Source of the DNA: Pseudarthrobacter enclensis
GTDB lineage: Bacteria > Actinomycetota > Actinomycetes > Actinomycetales > Micrococcaceae
Length of the DNA stretch: 63,451 nt
NCBI RefSeq assembly: GCF_030811655.1
Contig: NZ_JAUSRE010000026.1
Location: 1-63,451, forward strand
Reading direction: 5' to 3'
In this document: positions 1 to 6,942 of the stretch, in pieces
Position numbering within the stretch: the first letter of the stretch is position 1
Layout: each line of letters opens with the position of its first letter
Notes under the pieces: model-generated
The model's database searches: none
What the model was told of the DNA's origin: nothing
Seen by the model: the letters and a program-made list of their open reading frames with translations, nothing else
Program-made: the position numbers and the translations under genes

Positions 1-33
1 CGCCCCACCAAGATCCTCCCCAATGGCCTCCAT
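1..33 (-). CDS. Possible N-terminus of a gene running off the left edge
   Basis: On the minus strand an ATG at 33 opens a frame reading M-E-A-I-G-E-D-L-G-G-A to the window edge. The same frame is open upstream of the ATG (SGGWQSGV), so the true start may be a few codons earlier. The style resembles the first residues of DUF222/HNH endonuclease-like proteins that are common in Arthrobacter, but this is memory of a pattern. Only 11 residues are visible and no ribosome binding site is clear. Confidence 0.2.
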   Translation of the reverse strand, partial: MEAIGEDLGGA

Positions 34-109
34 AACCCCACTCTGCCAGCCACCACTGACAATGAAGACCACCCAAAACCCCTATGTGGAAAACCTGGGC
101 AAGTAGTGC

Positions 110-505
110 TTAGGCCGCCGAAGCGGTGGAACCGGAACGGGCCGCAGAGGCTTCTTTTTGCCACGGCCAGCGCCCGGTGATCTCCAGCTCAAGGGAGAAG
201 CTGAGGAACGTCCTGATGAGCACGATGATGGCCAGCACGCCCACGCTGACGAACGTTGGGGTGACGGCGACGGTCCGGATGATGTCGGCGGCGACGAGCA
301 GCTCAAGGCCCAACAGGATGGACCTGCCCAGCAGCTGCCGGTACGAGCGGTAGAAGCTCAGCTTCCCAGTGCCTGGCGGGAGCTGCCGGGGCTGATGACC
401 GCGGATCGCCAGCGGGAGGGAGACCACCGCCCCGATGACCATGACCGCCACTCCTGCGAAGTCGACCAGTTGCCCAACCGTCTCTATGATCTGCCGAAAG
501 TCCAT
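110..505 (-). CDS. DUF1622 family small membrane protein
   Basis: This 131-residue protein has three likely membrane segments (about residues 13-35, 60-78 and 82-102). Between the first two is a short basic loop, GKLSFYRSYRQLLGRSILLG, which is the recognisable part of the DUF1622 family. The family has no established function. The C-terminus is a short soluble Ala/Ser-rich tail after WPWQKE. The start is the ATG at 505. It is on the same strand as the epimerase-like gene to its right, with about 70 bases between them, so it could be the last gene of a short minus-strand unit. Confidence 0.8.
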   Translation of the reverse strand: MDFRQIIETVGQLVDFAGVAVMVIGAVVSLPLAIRGHQPRQLPPGTGKLSFYRSYRQLLGRSILLGLELLVAADIIRTVAVTPTFVSVGVLAIIVLIRTFLSFSLELEITGRWPWQKEASAARSGSTASAA

Positions 506-573
506 TCCCTGCCCTACCCCGGGCCAGGCGTCTCCGCAACCAGCCCGGCAGTGACTAAGGGAAGGCCGACCAG

Positions 574-1434
574 TTACGGATGGCGGACGCCGTTCCCCGC
601 TATAACGTCCCTGTACCCTTCCCTGAAGGTCGGAAACGCCAGGGTGAACCCGGTGCTGCGCAGGAGGTCGTTGCGGCAGCGCTTGTTGCCCCCACGGGCA
701 GGCCCCGCGTCACCGACCCGCCGTGCCGGAAGGCCGAGTTCGCTTGCCAGGAAGCGCAATACGCTGCCCAGGTCGGCAGGCTCATTGTCCACACCCACGT
801 AGATGGGCGCGGGTGCAGCATCCATGGTGGCAAGGTGAACGAGGGCTGCCGCAGCATCGTCGCGGTGGATCCGGTTGGTGTACCGGACGTCCTCGGGAAT
901 GACTGCCGACCCGCTCCGCACCTGGTCGATCAGCCGGGTCCGTCCCGGCCCGTAAATGCCGCCCAGCCTGACCGAGACGCCGATAGTGCTGGTTCCTTCA
1001 AGCCTGGCCTTCAACAGTTCCTCGGCTTCTACCAGGACACGGCCGGAGAAACCGCCGGGATCGGCCGGCGTGGACTCATCCACCCATCCGCCGCCCGCAT
1101 CCCCGTACACCGCCGTCGAGGACACAAAGATGATCCGTTCGGGGCTCACAGCATCCCGCTTCAGGGCAGCAAGGACGTTTTCCACTCCGCGTACATACGC
1201 GGCCCGGTATGCGTCCTCAGTGGGTGAATCCGCGGCAACAGCGATTACGACGGCGGTGGCATCCTTGGGGACAGGCGGCAGGTTCCCAGCGGTAAGGTCA
1301 GCCGCGGCGCCCTCGATTGCGGCCGGCAGTTTCGCCGGGGACCGGCGCCACCCGACAACCCGGTGGCCCAGGGCTGCAAACCGCAGCCCTGCCTCGGTGC
1401 CAAGGTCGCCGCATCCGGCCAAGAGAATCGTCAT
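574..1434 (-). CDS. NAD(P)-dependent epimerase/dehydratase-like protein (YeeZ type)
   Basis: This is an extended-SDR Rossmann protein of 286 residues. The nucleotide-binding glycine motif AGCGDLG is at residues 6-12, followed by GHRVVGWRRSP, as in the YeeZ/nucleoside-diphosphate-sugar epimerase group. Other family marks are VFVSSTAVYG-like IIFVSSTAVYGD and the YGPGRTRL segment. The substrate is unknown; these short epimerase-like proteins often lack a demonstrated reaction. It starts 3 bases after the stop of the upstream MSMEG_6728-like gene, so the two are almost certainly co-transcribed. Confidence 0.8.
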   Translation of the reverse strand: MTILLAGCGDLGTEAGLRFAALGHRVVGWRRSPAKLPAAIEGAAADLTAGNLPPVPKDATAVVIAVAADSPTEDAYRAAYVRGVENVLAALKRDAVSPERIIFVSSTAVYGDAGGGWVDESTPADPGGFSGRVLVEAEELLKARLEGTSTIGVSVRLGGIYGPGRTRLIDQVRSGSAVIPEDVRYTNRIHRDDAAAALVHLATMDAAPAPIYVGVDNEPADLGSVLRFLASELGLPARRVGDAGPARGGNKRCRNDLLRSTGFTLAFPTFREGYRDVIAGNGVRHP

Positions 1435-1437
1435 TGC

Positions 1438-2358
1438 CTACGGTGCCTCCACCGGGAAGAAGACGCGCGGATCCTGCAGCAGCGCCGGGTAGGCGAATGC
1501 GGACCGGTCGACGATCTCGGTGACTTCGAAGTTCCTGCCGAAACGGCCGTCATCGAGGGTGATGGGGCGCCCCACGACCTGTCCCACAGCGAACCTTGCC
1601 CCGTTCTCGAACGGAACCGCCACGGGTGTCTTTCCGGGAAGGGTCCGGAAAGCCTCCTCCTGTGCCAACCGCTTGCGCGTGGGTTTCTTCGCCTGCGGCC
1701 TGGGCGGTGCCTTCTTTGGGGCGCGGGACGGCCGGCGGGAGCCGTCTTCAACATAGACAGGGGAGTAGCCGTCATCCCCGGCGGTCATTGCCGCAGCGGC
1801 GGCTGCGCTCCGGTTCACGGGCGGCAGAGCCACCGTCCTTAGGGACTGGGGGTCGACGTCCTCATGTGGCTCCCGCAGGATCCAGAGAATGTCCTCTTCC
1901 GGTTCCTGCGGAAGGAACTCGTGCCGGGGCTCGGGCCAGACGTAGTCCATGTCCGGGATCGCGTCGGGAAAGACAGGGGTGTAGAACTTGGGTTCCTTGT
2001 GCACCAACTTGGAGCGGTGGCTCAAATGGAAGTCGGGGTCACCCAGCCACGGCGGCATGACGATTTTGGCCGCGTAGTCCGGGTGGGCTGCCTGCGGCGC
2101 GAACTCCGCGATGTTCGCACGGGTGTTGTCCGGATGGCCGCGTTCGATCCATTCGTCCACCATGGCCAGGCCGTACATGGTGAGGGCGGGCACGTGGCCC
2201 ATCCACATCCGGATGGCCGGGTGGGTTTGCCAGCCGTAGCCCGGAATGACCAGCGCGCGCAGGGTTTGCAGCGCTTCAACCCGCTGCTTGCCCAGCCGTG
2301 CGGTGTCCAGGGCTGCGGCGCTTTGGCGGAAGTCAGGGTACGGAAGGAAGGTTTGCAT
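1438..2358 (-). CDS. MSMEG_6728-like / pyrimidine dimer DNA glycosylase-type protein
   Basis: The protein starts MQTFLPYPDF and continues with a conserved N-terminal block (DTARLGKQRVEALQTLRAL, then HPAIRMWMGHVPALTMYG). I recognise this block from the MSMEG_6728 family, which overlaps the Pyr_excise domain related to T4 endonuclease V. A repair role is inferred from that domain only. The C-terminal half is Pro/Arg/Lys-rich (RPSRAPKKAPPRPQAKKPTRKR) followed by a small folded end. I chose the ATG at 2358 because homology begins there and a -10-like CAGACT lies 6 bases upstream, which suggests a leaderless message. A longer frame exists upstream but has no family similarity. It heads an operon with the epimerase-like gene. 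Confidence 0.75.
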   Translation of the reverse strand: MQTFLPYPDFRQSAAALDTARLGKQRVEALQTLRALVIPGYGWQTHPAIRMWMGHVPALTMYGLAMVDEWIERGHPDNTRANIAEFAPQAAHPDYAAKIVMPPWLGDPDFHLSHRSKLVHKEPKFYTPVFPDAIPDMDYVWPEPRHEFLPQEPEEDILWILREPHEDVDPQSLRTVALPPVNRSAAAAAAMTAGDDGYSPVYVEDGSRRPSRAPKKAPPRPQAKKPTRKRLAQEEAFRTLPGKTPVAVPFENGARFAVGQVVGRPITLDDGRFGRNFEVTEIVDRSAFAYPALLQDPRVFFPVEAP

Positions 2359-2514
2359 CTCTTCAGTCTGACGGTCCCCGGCGGAAGTGCCAATTGCTGT
2401 GCCTGCGGCCACACGCAAGGGTCGCGTATGTCCAAATAATGGACGCCTGCATACGTCTTTCAGGTTAAACCACTAAGATCACCGCAACCACCCCCGCGTT
2501 TTGGAAGCTCACTC

Positions 2515-3102
2515 ATGACATCTACACCCAACAAAGCCGTCAGCCCATCCCGCACCGCCCTGCCCCGCTACGGGCAGATGCTGGGCCCGGAAGCCCAGGG
2601 AATCCTGGTTCTCGACGAGTTCACCATCGATCCTGCCGCCGCCCGCAAAGACCAGCACCGCTTCCGCGATGGCATGGCCACTGTTGCCAGGACTGTGCGC
2701 CGGATAGCCGCCCTCCGCGTTGTCATAGCGCTCGTGGCGATTGGCAACCTGCCCTTGTTCCTGCTGGGAAGTGGCTGGTGGATCTACGGCGTCTCACTGA
2801 CCCTTGTTGTCGCTGTCCACGCTGCCGTGACGCTGCTCAACCGGCACGAGCCCCGGCTCAAGCAGCGCTCCGCCCTGGAGCTGCACATGCACCGGGAACG
2901 GAGCGCCAACTACCGCAAGGTGCGCGACGCCGTGAAGTACATGATCGACACCCCCACCCGCATGAACGAGCACCTCTACCTGGAGCTGCTGGCCGTCAAG
3001 CGGGTTGCCTTGAACCTCGCCCACGGCACGGTTGCGCTGCTGGACACCAGCGACGAGTCGGCCTGGAAGGTGCGGATCGTCCGCGAACTGCACGCCAGCT
3101 GA
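2515..3102 (+). CDS. Hypothetical protein with two membrane segments
   Basis: I do not recognise this 195-residue protein. It has a soluble N-terminus of about 60 residues containing ILVLDEFTIDP. Two adjacent membrane segments follow (about residues 66-84 and 88-107) with a short Gly/Trp turn. The C-terminal 85-residue domain is charged and probably cytoplasmic (ERSANYRKVRDAVKYM, then MNEHLYLELLAVKRVAL). The start is an ATG preceded by GGAAGCTC. It stands alone between the divergent repair-like operon and a strong terminator 45 bases downstream. Confidence 0.7.
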   Translation: MTSTPNKAVSPSRTALPRYGQMLGPEAQGILVLDEFTIDPAAARKDQHRFRDGMATVARTVRRIAALRVVIALVAIGNLPLFLLGSGWWIYGVSLTLVVAVHAAVTLLNRHEPRLKQRSALELHMHRERSANYRKVRDAVKYMIDTPTRMNEHLYLELLAVKRVALNLAHGTVALLDTSDESAWKVRIVRELHAS

Positions 3103-3146
3103 CCGCAGGCTGGCTGCCTGCTCCGGCAGCGGCTGAGGAATTAAAG

Positions 3147-3191
3147 AACGACGCCGGCACATCCCTTGTGGGGTGTGCCGGCGTCGTTTTT
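3147..3191. terminator. Strong rho-independent terminator, probably bidirectional
   Basis: A 19-base-pair stem with one G-T pair (3147-3165 with 3170-3188) and a TTGT loop is followed by a T run on the plus strand. Reading the minus strand, the stem is followed by TTCTTTAATT, also T-rich. It lies between the convergent hypothetical membrane protein and rpf genes and probably ends both transcripts. Confidence 0.9.
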
Positions 3192-3279
3192 GGTCAACGG
3201 AATTTGTCTATCGCCGACCTGTCTGTGTCGCGTTGAAAAGGCGGTGCGGCCAAGGCCGCTGATGGAACATCCGCTGGTA

Positions 3280-3912
3280 TTAGGCGGGGAGCTGAATGAC
3301 CTGTCCCTCGAATACGAGGTTCGGATCCGAAATAGTGTCCAGGTTCGCATCCGCGAGGTGCTGCCAGCCGCCCTGGAGGCCCAGCTTCTCGGCGACGATG
3401 CTCAAGGTATCCCCGGCCTGCAGGGTGTAAGTCTCGCCGCTGAGCGGAACGGACGTCGCGTGCCGCGGCGCCGGCGCCTGCTTTACCGGGGCGCTCTGGA
3501 CATGGGCGCTCTGGACCTTGACCGGGGCACTCTGCACCGGAGCGCTCTGGACCGGAGCTCCGCCGCCGCCGCTCAGTCCAAGCTGCGACGAGCAGGACGG
3601 CCAGGCGCCCCAACCCTGGGAGGCCTGGACCCGCTCGGCTACAGCAATCTGCTGTTCACGGCTGGCGTTCGCCGGGGACCCGGTTCCGCCGTAGGCTGCC
3701 CAGGTGCTGGAAGTGAACTGCAGGCCGCCGGAGAAGCCGTTGCCCGTGTTGATGGACCAGTTCCCGCCGCTTTCGCACTGGGCGAGTGCATCCCAGGTGG
3801 ATGTGGGGGTGGCTGCGTTGGCCGCCGTGGCTGAGAGTGCCAAACCTGCCGCGGAGACGGCGGCCAAGGTGACTCCGCGGCGTGCGGCAGTACGGAATTT
3901 GGTGTTTTTCAT
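3280..3912 (-). CDS. rpf: Resuscitation-promoting factor, Rpf domain plus LysM
   Basis: This is a secreted 210-residue peptidoglycan hydrolase of the Rpf group, which cleaves the glycan strand and promotes regrowth of dormant actinobacterial cells. A Sec signal peptide (about 1-34, ending ATAANA) is followed by the lysozyme-like Rpf domain (TWDALAQCESGGNWSIN, with the catalytic Glu in CESGG). Next come a linker with repeated SAPV units and a C-terminal LysM (YTLQAGDTLSIVAEKLG). The ATG at 3912 is chosen because it begins the signal peptide and has AGGAGC upstream. The 5' leader contains a terminator-like hairpin, described separately. Confidence 0.93.
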   Translation of the reverse strand: MKNTKFRTAARRGVTLAAVSAAGLALSATAANAATPTSTWDALAQCESGGNWSINTGNGFSGGLQFTSSTWAAYGGTGSPANASREQQIAVAERVQASQGWGAWPSCSSQLGLSGGGGAPVQSAPVQSAPVKVQSAHVQSAPVKQAPAPRHATSVPLSGETYTLQAGDTLSIVAEKLGLQGGWQHLADANLDTISDPNLVFEGQVIQLPA

Positions 3913-4049
3913 GATGGTGATGCTCCTGAAGGCCACCAGCGCTGGTTCCGTCCCCGGAGATCGTCGCGCCACTGCCCGCCCCTGACGAATAGAGGTCACT
4001 GTCGGTGGCTGCCGCTGGGCAGTTCTGGTGGAGGCAGCACCGGGCAATC

Positions 4050-4069
4050 AAAAAGCCCGCCGAACGGGC
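4050..4069 (-). terminator. Terminator-like hairpin inside the rpf leader
   Basis: On the minus strand GCCCG-TTCGG-CGGGC is directly followed by TTTTT. No minus-strand gene lies upstream within 2.8 kb, so the hairpin would act on the rpf transcript itself, about 140 bases before the start codon. It could be an attenuator, or a structure at the very 5' end of the mRNA. Confidence 0.55.
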
Positions 4070-4078
4070 ATGCATTTC

Positions 4079-4107
4079 ACGCTAGGACATCGTTTCTGCG
4101 TTATCAA
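4079..4107 (-). promoter_or_regulatory. Predicted rpf promoter
   Basis: On the minus strand TTGATA (4107-4102) is separated by 17 bases from TAGCGT (4084-4079). This matches actinobacterial housekeeping promoters. Transcription would start near 4072, only a few bases before the terminator-like hairpin. Confidence 0.45.
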
Positions 4108-4210
4108 ATCGAGATTCCGGCGGGCGTGTTGGGTGTGGGCCGGGACGCCCCCGGCGCCTCCCCTCGTAAGCGCGTTATCGCGCGGGCGGGCGCGAAGCCG
4201 GGAGGGGCAT

Positions 4211-4216
4211 TATCCT
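4211..4216 (+). promoter_or_regulatory. -10 element of the deaminase, leaderless spacing
   Basis: TATCCT ends 6 bases before the ATG at 4223, the spacing expected when transcription begins at the start codon. No good -35 is visible. Confidence 0.45.
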
Positions 4217-4222
4217 GTCCGG

Positions 4223-5284
4223 ATGGACAATTTAGCCGCTGGCAGCACCATGCCCGAAACCAACGTGGACGCTGCGGAAACCGCCGTTCCCGCCAAGCCC
4301 CTCCCGGTGGCCGAACTCCACCTGCACATCGAGGGCACGCTGCAGCCCGAGCTCATCTTTGCCCTCGCCGAGCGCAACGGTATTGAGCTGCCCTACTCCG
4401 GGCTGGAGGAACTCCGCGAAAAGTACGAGTTCACGGACCTGCAGTCGTTCCTTGACCTCTACTACGCGAACATGGCGGTACTGCGCACCGAGCAGGACTT
4501 CGCCGACATGACCCGCGCATACCTGGAGCGTGCTGCGGCAGCCGGCGTCCGGCACGCCGAAATCATGATGGACCCGCAGGCGCACCTTTCCCGCGGCATT
4601 CCCCTCGAAGCATGCGTCAGCGGTGTGGCGTCGGTGCTCGCGACTTCGGAGGAGGAATACGGCATCTCCACCATCCTGATCGCGGCCTTCCTGCGTGACC
4701 TGCCCGAGGACTCGGCCCTGGAAGTCCTGGGCAGGCTGCTGGCCATGAACGCGCCCATCGGCGCCATCGGGCTGGACTCGGCCGAAGTGGGAAACCCGCC
4801 GTCCAAGTTCGAAAGGTTGTACGCCAAGGCGCGGGAAGCAGGCCTGCGGCTGACGGCGCACGCGGGGGAGGAGGGCCCGGCGTCGTACATCACCGAAGCC
4901 TTGGATATTTTGGGTGTGGAGCGGATCGACCATGGCATCCGCTGCATGGACGATCCCGACTTGGTGGAACGCCTCGTGGACGCGCGGATTCCATTGACCG
5001 TTTGCCCCCTGTCCAACGTCAGGCTGCGCGCAGTGGACACCCTTGCGGACCATCCCCTGCCGGCCATGCTCGCTGCCGGGCTGAATGTTTCCGTCAACTC
5101 GGACGATCCTGCATACTTTGGCGGTTACGTGGATGACAACTTCGCACAGTTGACCGCTGCGTTCGATCTCTCCGACTTCGACAAGGCACGGCTGGCAGCG
5201 AACTCCATCCACTCCTCGTTCGCATCCGAGGAGCGCAAGGCGGAACTGCTGGCGGAACTGAACGGGCGGGAAGTGGCCGACTGA
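4223..5284 (+). CDS. Adenine deaminase (ADE type), adenosine deaminase superfamily
   Basis: This zinc-dependent deaminase has 353 residues. The metal pair HLH is at 33-35, the catalytic HAGEEGP starts at residue 213, RIDHG follows, and the metal/catalytic SDDPAYFGGYV is near residue 293. Three stretches (EGTLQPELIFALAERNG, LDSAEVGNPPSKF and NSDDPAYFGGYV) match what I remember of the Pseudomonas/yeast adenine deaminases. Classical adenosine deaminases have TDDPG-type motifs instead. The likely reaction is therefore adenine to hypoxanthine, in purine salvage; many annotations would say adenosine deaminase. The start at 4223 is favoured by the TATCCT 6 bases upstream; an in-frame ATG at 4250 is the alternative. 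Confidence 0.85.
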   Translation: MDNLAAGSTMPETNVDAAETAVPAKPLPVAELHLHIEGTLQPELIFALAERNGIELPYSGLEELREKYEFTDLQSFLDLYYANMAVLRTEQDFADMTRAYLERAAAAGVRHAEIMMDPQAHLSRGIPLEACVSGVASVLATSEEEYGISTILIAAFLRDLPEDSALEVLGRLLAMNAPIGAIGLDSAEVGNPPSKFERLYAKAREAGLRLTAHAGEEGPASYITEALDILGVERIDHGIRCMDDPDLVERLVDARIPLTVCPLSNVRLRAVDTLADHPLPAMLAAGLNVSVNSDDPAYFGGYVDDNFAQLTAAFDLSDFDKARLAANSIHSSFASEERKAELLAELNGREVAD

Positions 5285-5543
5285 CCACTTCTGTGTCATG
5301 CGCAACAGCAGGCGTCCGCGCCCGGTAAACTAAGTGCCGCAGGCGTGTCTGGGGAGTGCAGGGCAGCACCCATGTCAGCGCTTGAGGGTTATGCAGACAG
5401 CCCTTACCCGAGACCTCCGCCTCACTTGCGGCACCATCCGCTTCACAGTCGGTCACGACACGCAGAGTTAACCAATTAAAGTCGCGCGATTTAACGGGCA
5501 GTTGGCAAGATGCCTAAGACCGATCGCTTATATAAGGGGAATC

Positions 5544-6479
5544 ATGGCCAAGTCCACCGCAGAAAACACCTACCTTCGACTCAAGACCGTCCTGGATGTC
5601 CTGACCGAAGGCGTGTGGTCCGGCGATGCACTCAATGCTGGCCAGGTCCTGGCGGAAGCCACTGCCCGCGTGCCGTTCAACGAGCACGAGGCCGAACTCC
5701 TCAGCGGCGGCATCCCGCGCGGCCACAAGACCCTTACCTCTGCCACCGCGAAGCTGGTCAAGGCCGGCTGGCTGATCAAGGGCCGTTCCGGCTGGACCAT
5801 CACCGAAGACGGCATGCGCGCAACTGTCGCCTTCCCGGACGTGGATTCCTTCGCCGCAGCGCTCGACGCCGGCACCCCGGTCCCTGCCGACACCCCCGTT
5901 CCCACGGCTCCCGAAGGATTCGAGCGTCCCGTTTCCGCCGCAGCCGCGACGCTGGAGGTTCCGGCCAAGGAAGAAGCACCGAAGAAGACCACCCGGAAGG
6001 CTCCGGCCAAGAAGGCGGCTTCCGCTGTGGGCAAGGCAGCAAAGGCACTGGAGGATGCCGTCGAGCCGGTGGTGAAGGCCGTCCGCAAGAAGTCCTCCTC
6101 GAAGGACAAGGCTGAAGCGGCGGCTCCTGCCGAGGCCGCTGCCGCCGAGCCGTTCGAGGGCCCGGATGTGGAAACCCTTCCGCAGCCTGAAGCTGTGGCC
6201 GTTGCCGGTGACTTCAACATCATCCTTGGCGCCCCCGAGAACTGGGCTCCACAGTACGACGAAGCACAGATGGAGTTCGACTTCCTGGACCAGCTGTGGA
6301 AGAAGAGCGCGGAGCTTCCCGCCGGTTACTACACCTTCAAGATCGCACTGAACCGTTCGTGGGATGAGAACTACGGCGCGTTCGGAACGTTCGACGGCCC
6401 GAACCACGAACTGCACCACGCCGGCGGCACGGTGACCATCCGCTACAACCACGCCACCCGCGACATCACCATCAACTAA
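5544..6479 (+). CDS. Winged-helix / Lys-Ala-rich / X25-like carbohydrate-module protein
   Basis: This 311-residue soluble protein has three parts. Residues 1-105 look like a winged helix (GHKTLTSATAKLVKAGWLIK, then GRSGWTITEDGMRA). Residues about 140-205 are Lys/Ala/Pro-rich, like a histone H1 tail (KKTTRKAPAKKAASAVGKAAK). Residues about 220-311 (VAGDFNIILGAPENWAPQYD, then PAGYYTFKIALNRSWDENYG) resemble the X25 module of pullulanases. There is no signal peptide. The start has GGGGA upstream. The function is unknown; the layout suggests a nucleoid-associated protein carrying a sugar-binding-like fold. It stands alone, after about 260 bases of non-coding leader. Confidence 0.7.
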   Translation: MAKSTAENTYLRLKTVLDVLTEGVWSGDALNAGQVLAEATARVPFNEHEAELLSGGIPRGHKTLTSATAKLVKAGWLIKGRSGWTITEDGMRATVAFPDVDSFAAALDAGTPVPADTPVPTAPEGFERPVSAAAATLEVPAKEEAPKKTTRKAPAKKAASAVGKAAKALEDAVEPVVKAVRKKSSSKDKAEAAAPAEAAAAEPFEGPDVETLPQPEAVAVAGDFNIILGAPENWAPQYDEAQMEFDFLDQLWKKSAELPAGYYTFKIALNRSWDENYGAFGTFDGPNHELHHAGGTVTIRYNHATRDITIN

Positions 6480-6498
6480 CCAGCCATTCCACCCAGCC

Positions 6499-6550
6499 GG
6501 GTTGCACGGGCTGCCGTTTCGGGTTCCCGGAACATCGGTTCGTGCAACCC
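6499..6550. other. 10-bp inverted repeat with long loop before the acylphosphatase gene
   Basis: GGGTTGCACG (6499-6508) is perfectly repeated in inverse at 6541-6550, with a 32-base loop that itself holds CGGGTTCCCG. It lies between the winged-helix/X25 gene and the acylphosphatase ribosome binding site. There is no T run, so it is not a classic terminator. Confidence 0.5.
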
Positions 6551-6586
6551 AGCGGGCCAGGGACGCTGTCCTACGAGGAGGCCATT

Positions 6587-6913
6587 ATGGGCCGGCATGA
6601 AAGTTCAGCGCAGGACAACCCGGCGCCTGAAGGTTCAGGGCAGAATGTCCGGCTGGCCGCCCGGGTTTTCGGGATGGTTCAGGGTGTCGGCTTCCGCTAC
6701 TGGACCATGGGCACCGCTGAAGAGCTTGGGCTCTCCGGAGAGGTGCGGAACCTCGACGACGGCTCCGTGTCCGTGATTGCCGAAGGCCCGGAACGCAAAG
6801 TCCACCAGCTCCTGAAGTGGCTCAATTCCGACCGGACTCCGGGCAGCGTGGAGCGGGTGGACAGTTCCCTTTCGAAAGCGGAGGGAAACCTCCGGGGTTT
6901 CCGCGCGCACTGA
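6587..6913 (+). CDS. acyP: Acylphosphatase
   Basis: This 108-residue protein hydrolyses acyl phosphates (EC 3.6.1.7). The signature GMVQGVGFRYWT contains the phosphate-binding Arg37, and VRNLDDGSV holds the catalytic Asn55, so both key residues are present. About 20 polar residues precede the usual core, which makes it slightly longer than the roughly 90-residue family norm. The ATG at 6587 has GAGGAG at good spacing; no better start lies closer to the core. Confidence 0.9.
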   Translation: MGRHESSAQDNPAPEGSGQNVRLAARVFGMVQGVGFRYWTMGTAEELGLSGEVRNLDDGSVSVIAEGPERKVHQLLKWLNSDRTPGSVERVDSSLSKAEGNLRGFRAH

Positions 6914-6942
6914 CGTTCTCCGGGCCGCCTTGCTTCCGAAGA

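Larger units (their letters stand above)
3913..4222. other. Intergenic region between divergent rpf and adenine deaminase genes
   Basis: This 310-base region carries the rpf leader (minus strand) and the deaminase promoter (plus strand). Visible elements are a -35/-10 pair on the minus strand, a terminator-like hairpin just after it, and the -10 of the deaminase. I looked for a c-di-AMP (ydaO) riboswitch, known upstream of some actinobacterial rpf genes, but could not match its conserved core. Confidence 0.5.

Noticed and set aside
3913..4130. c-di-AMP (ydaO-type) riboswitch upstream of rpf
   Set aside because: Expected from other actinobacteria, but I could not find the conserved core motifs on the rpf strand. 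A covariance-model search would settle it.
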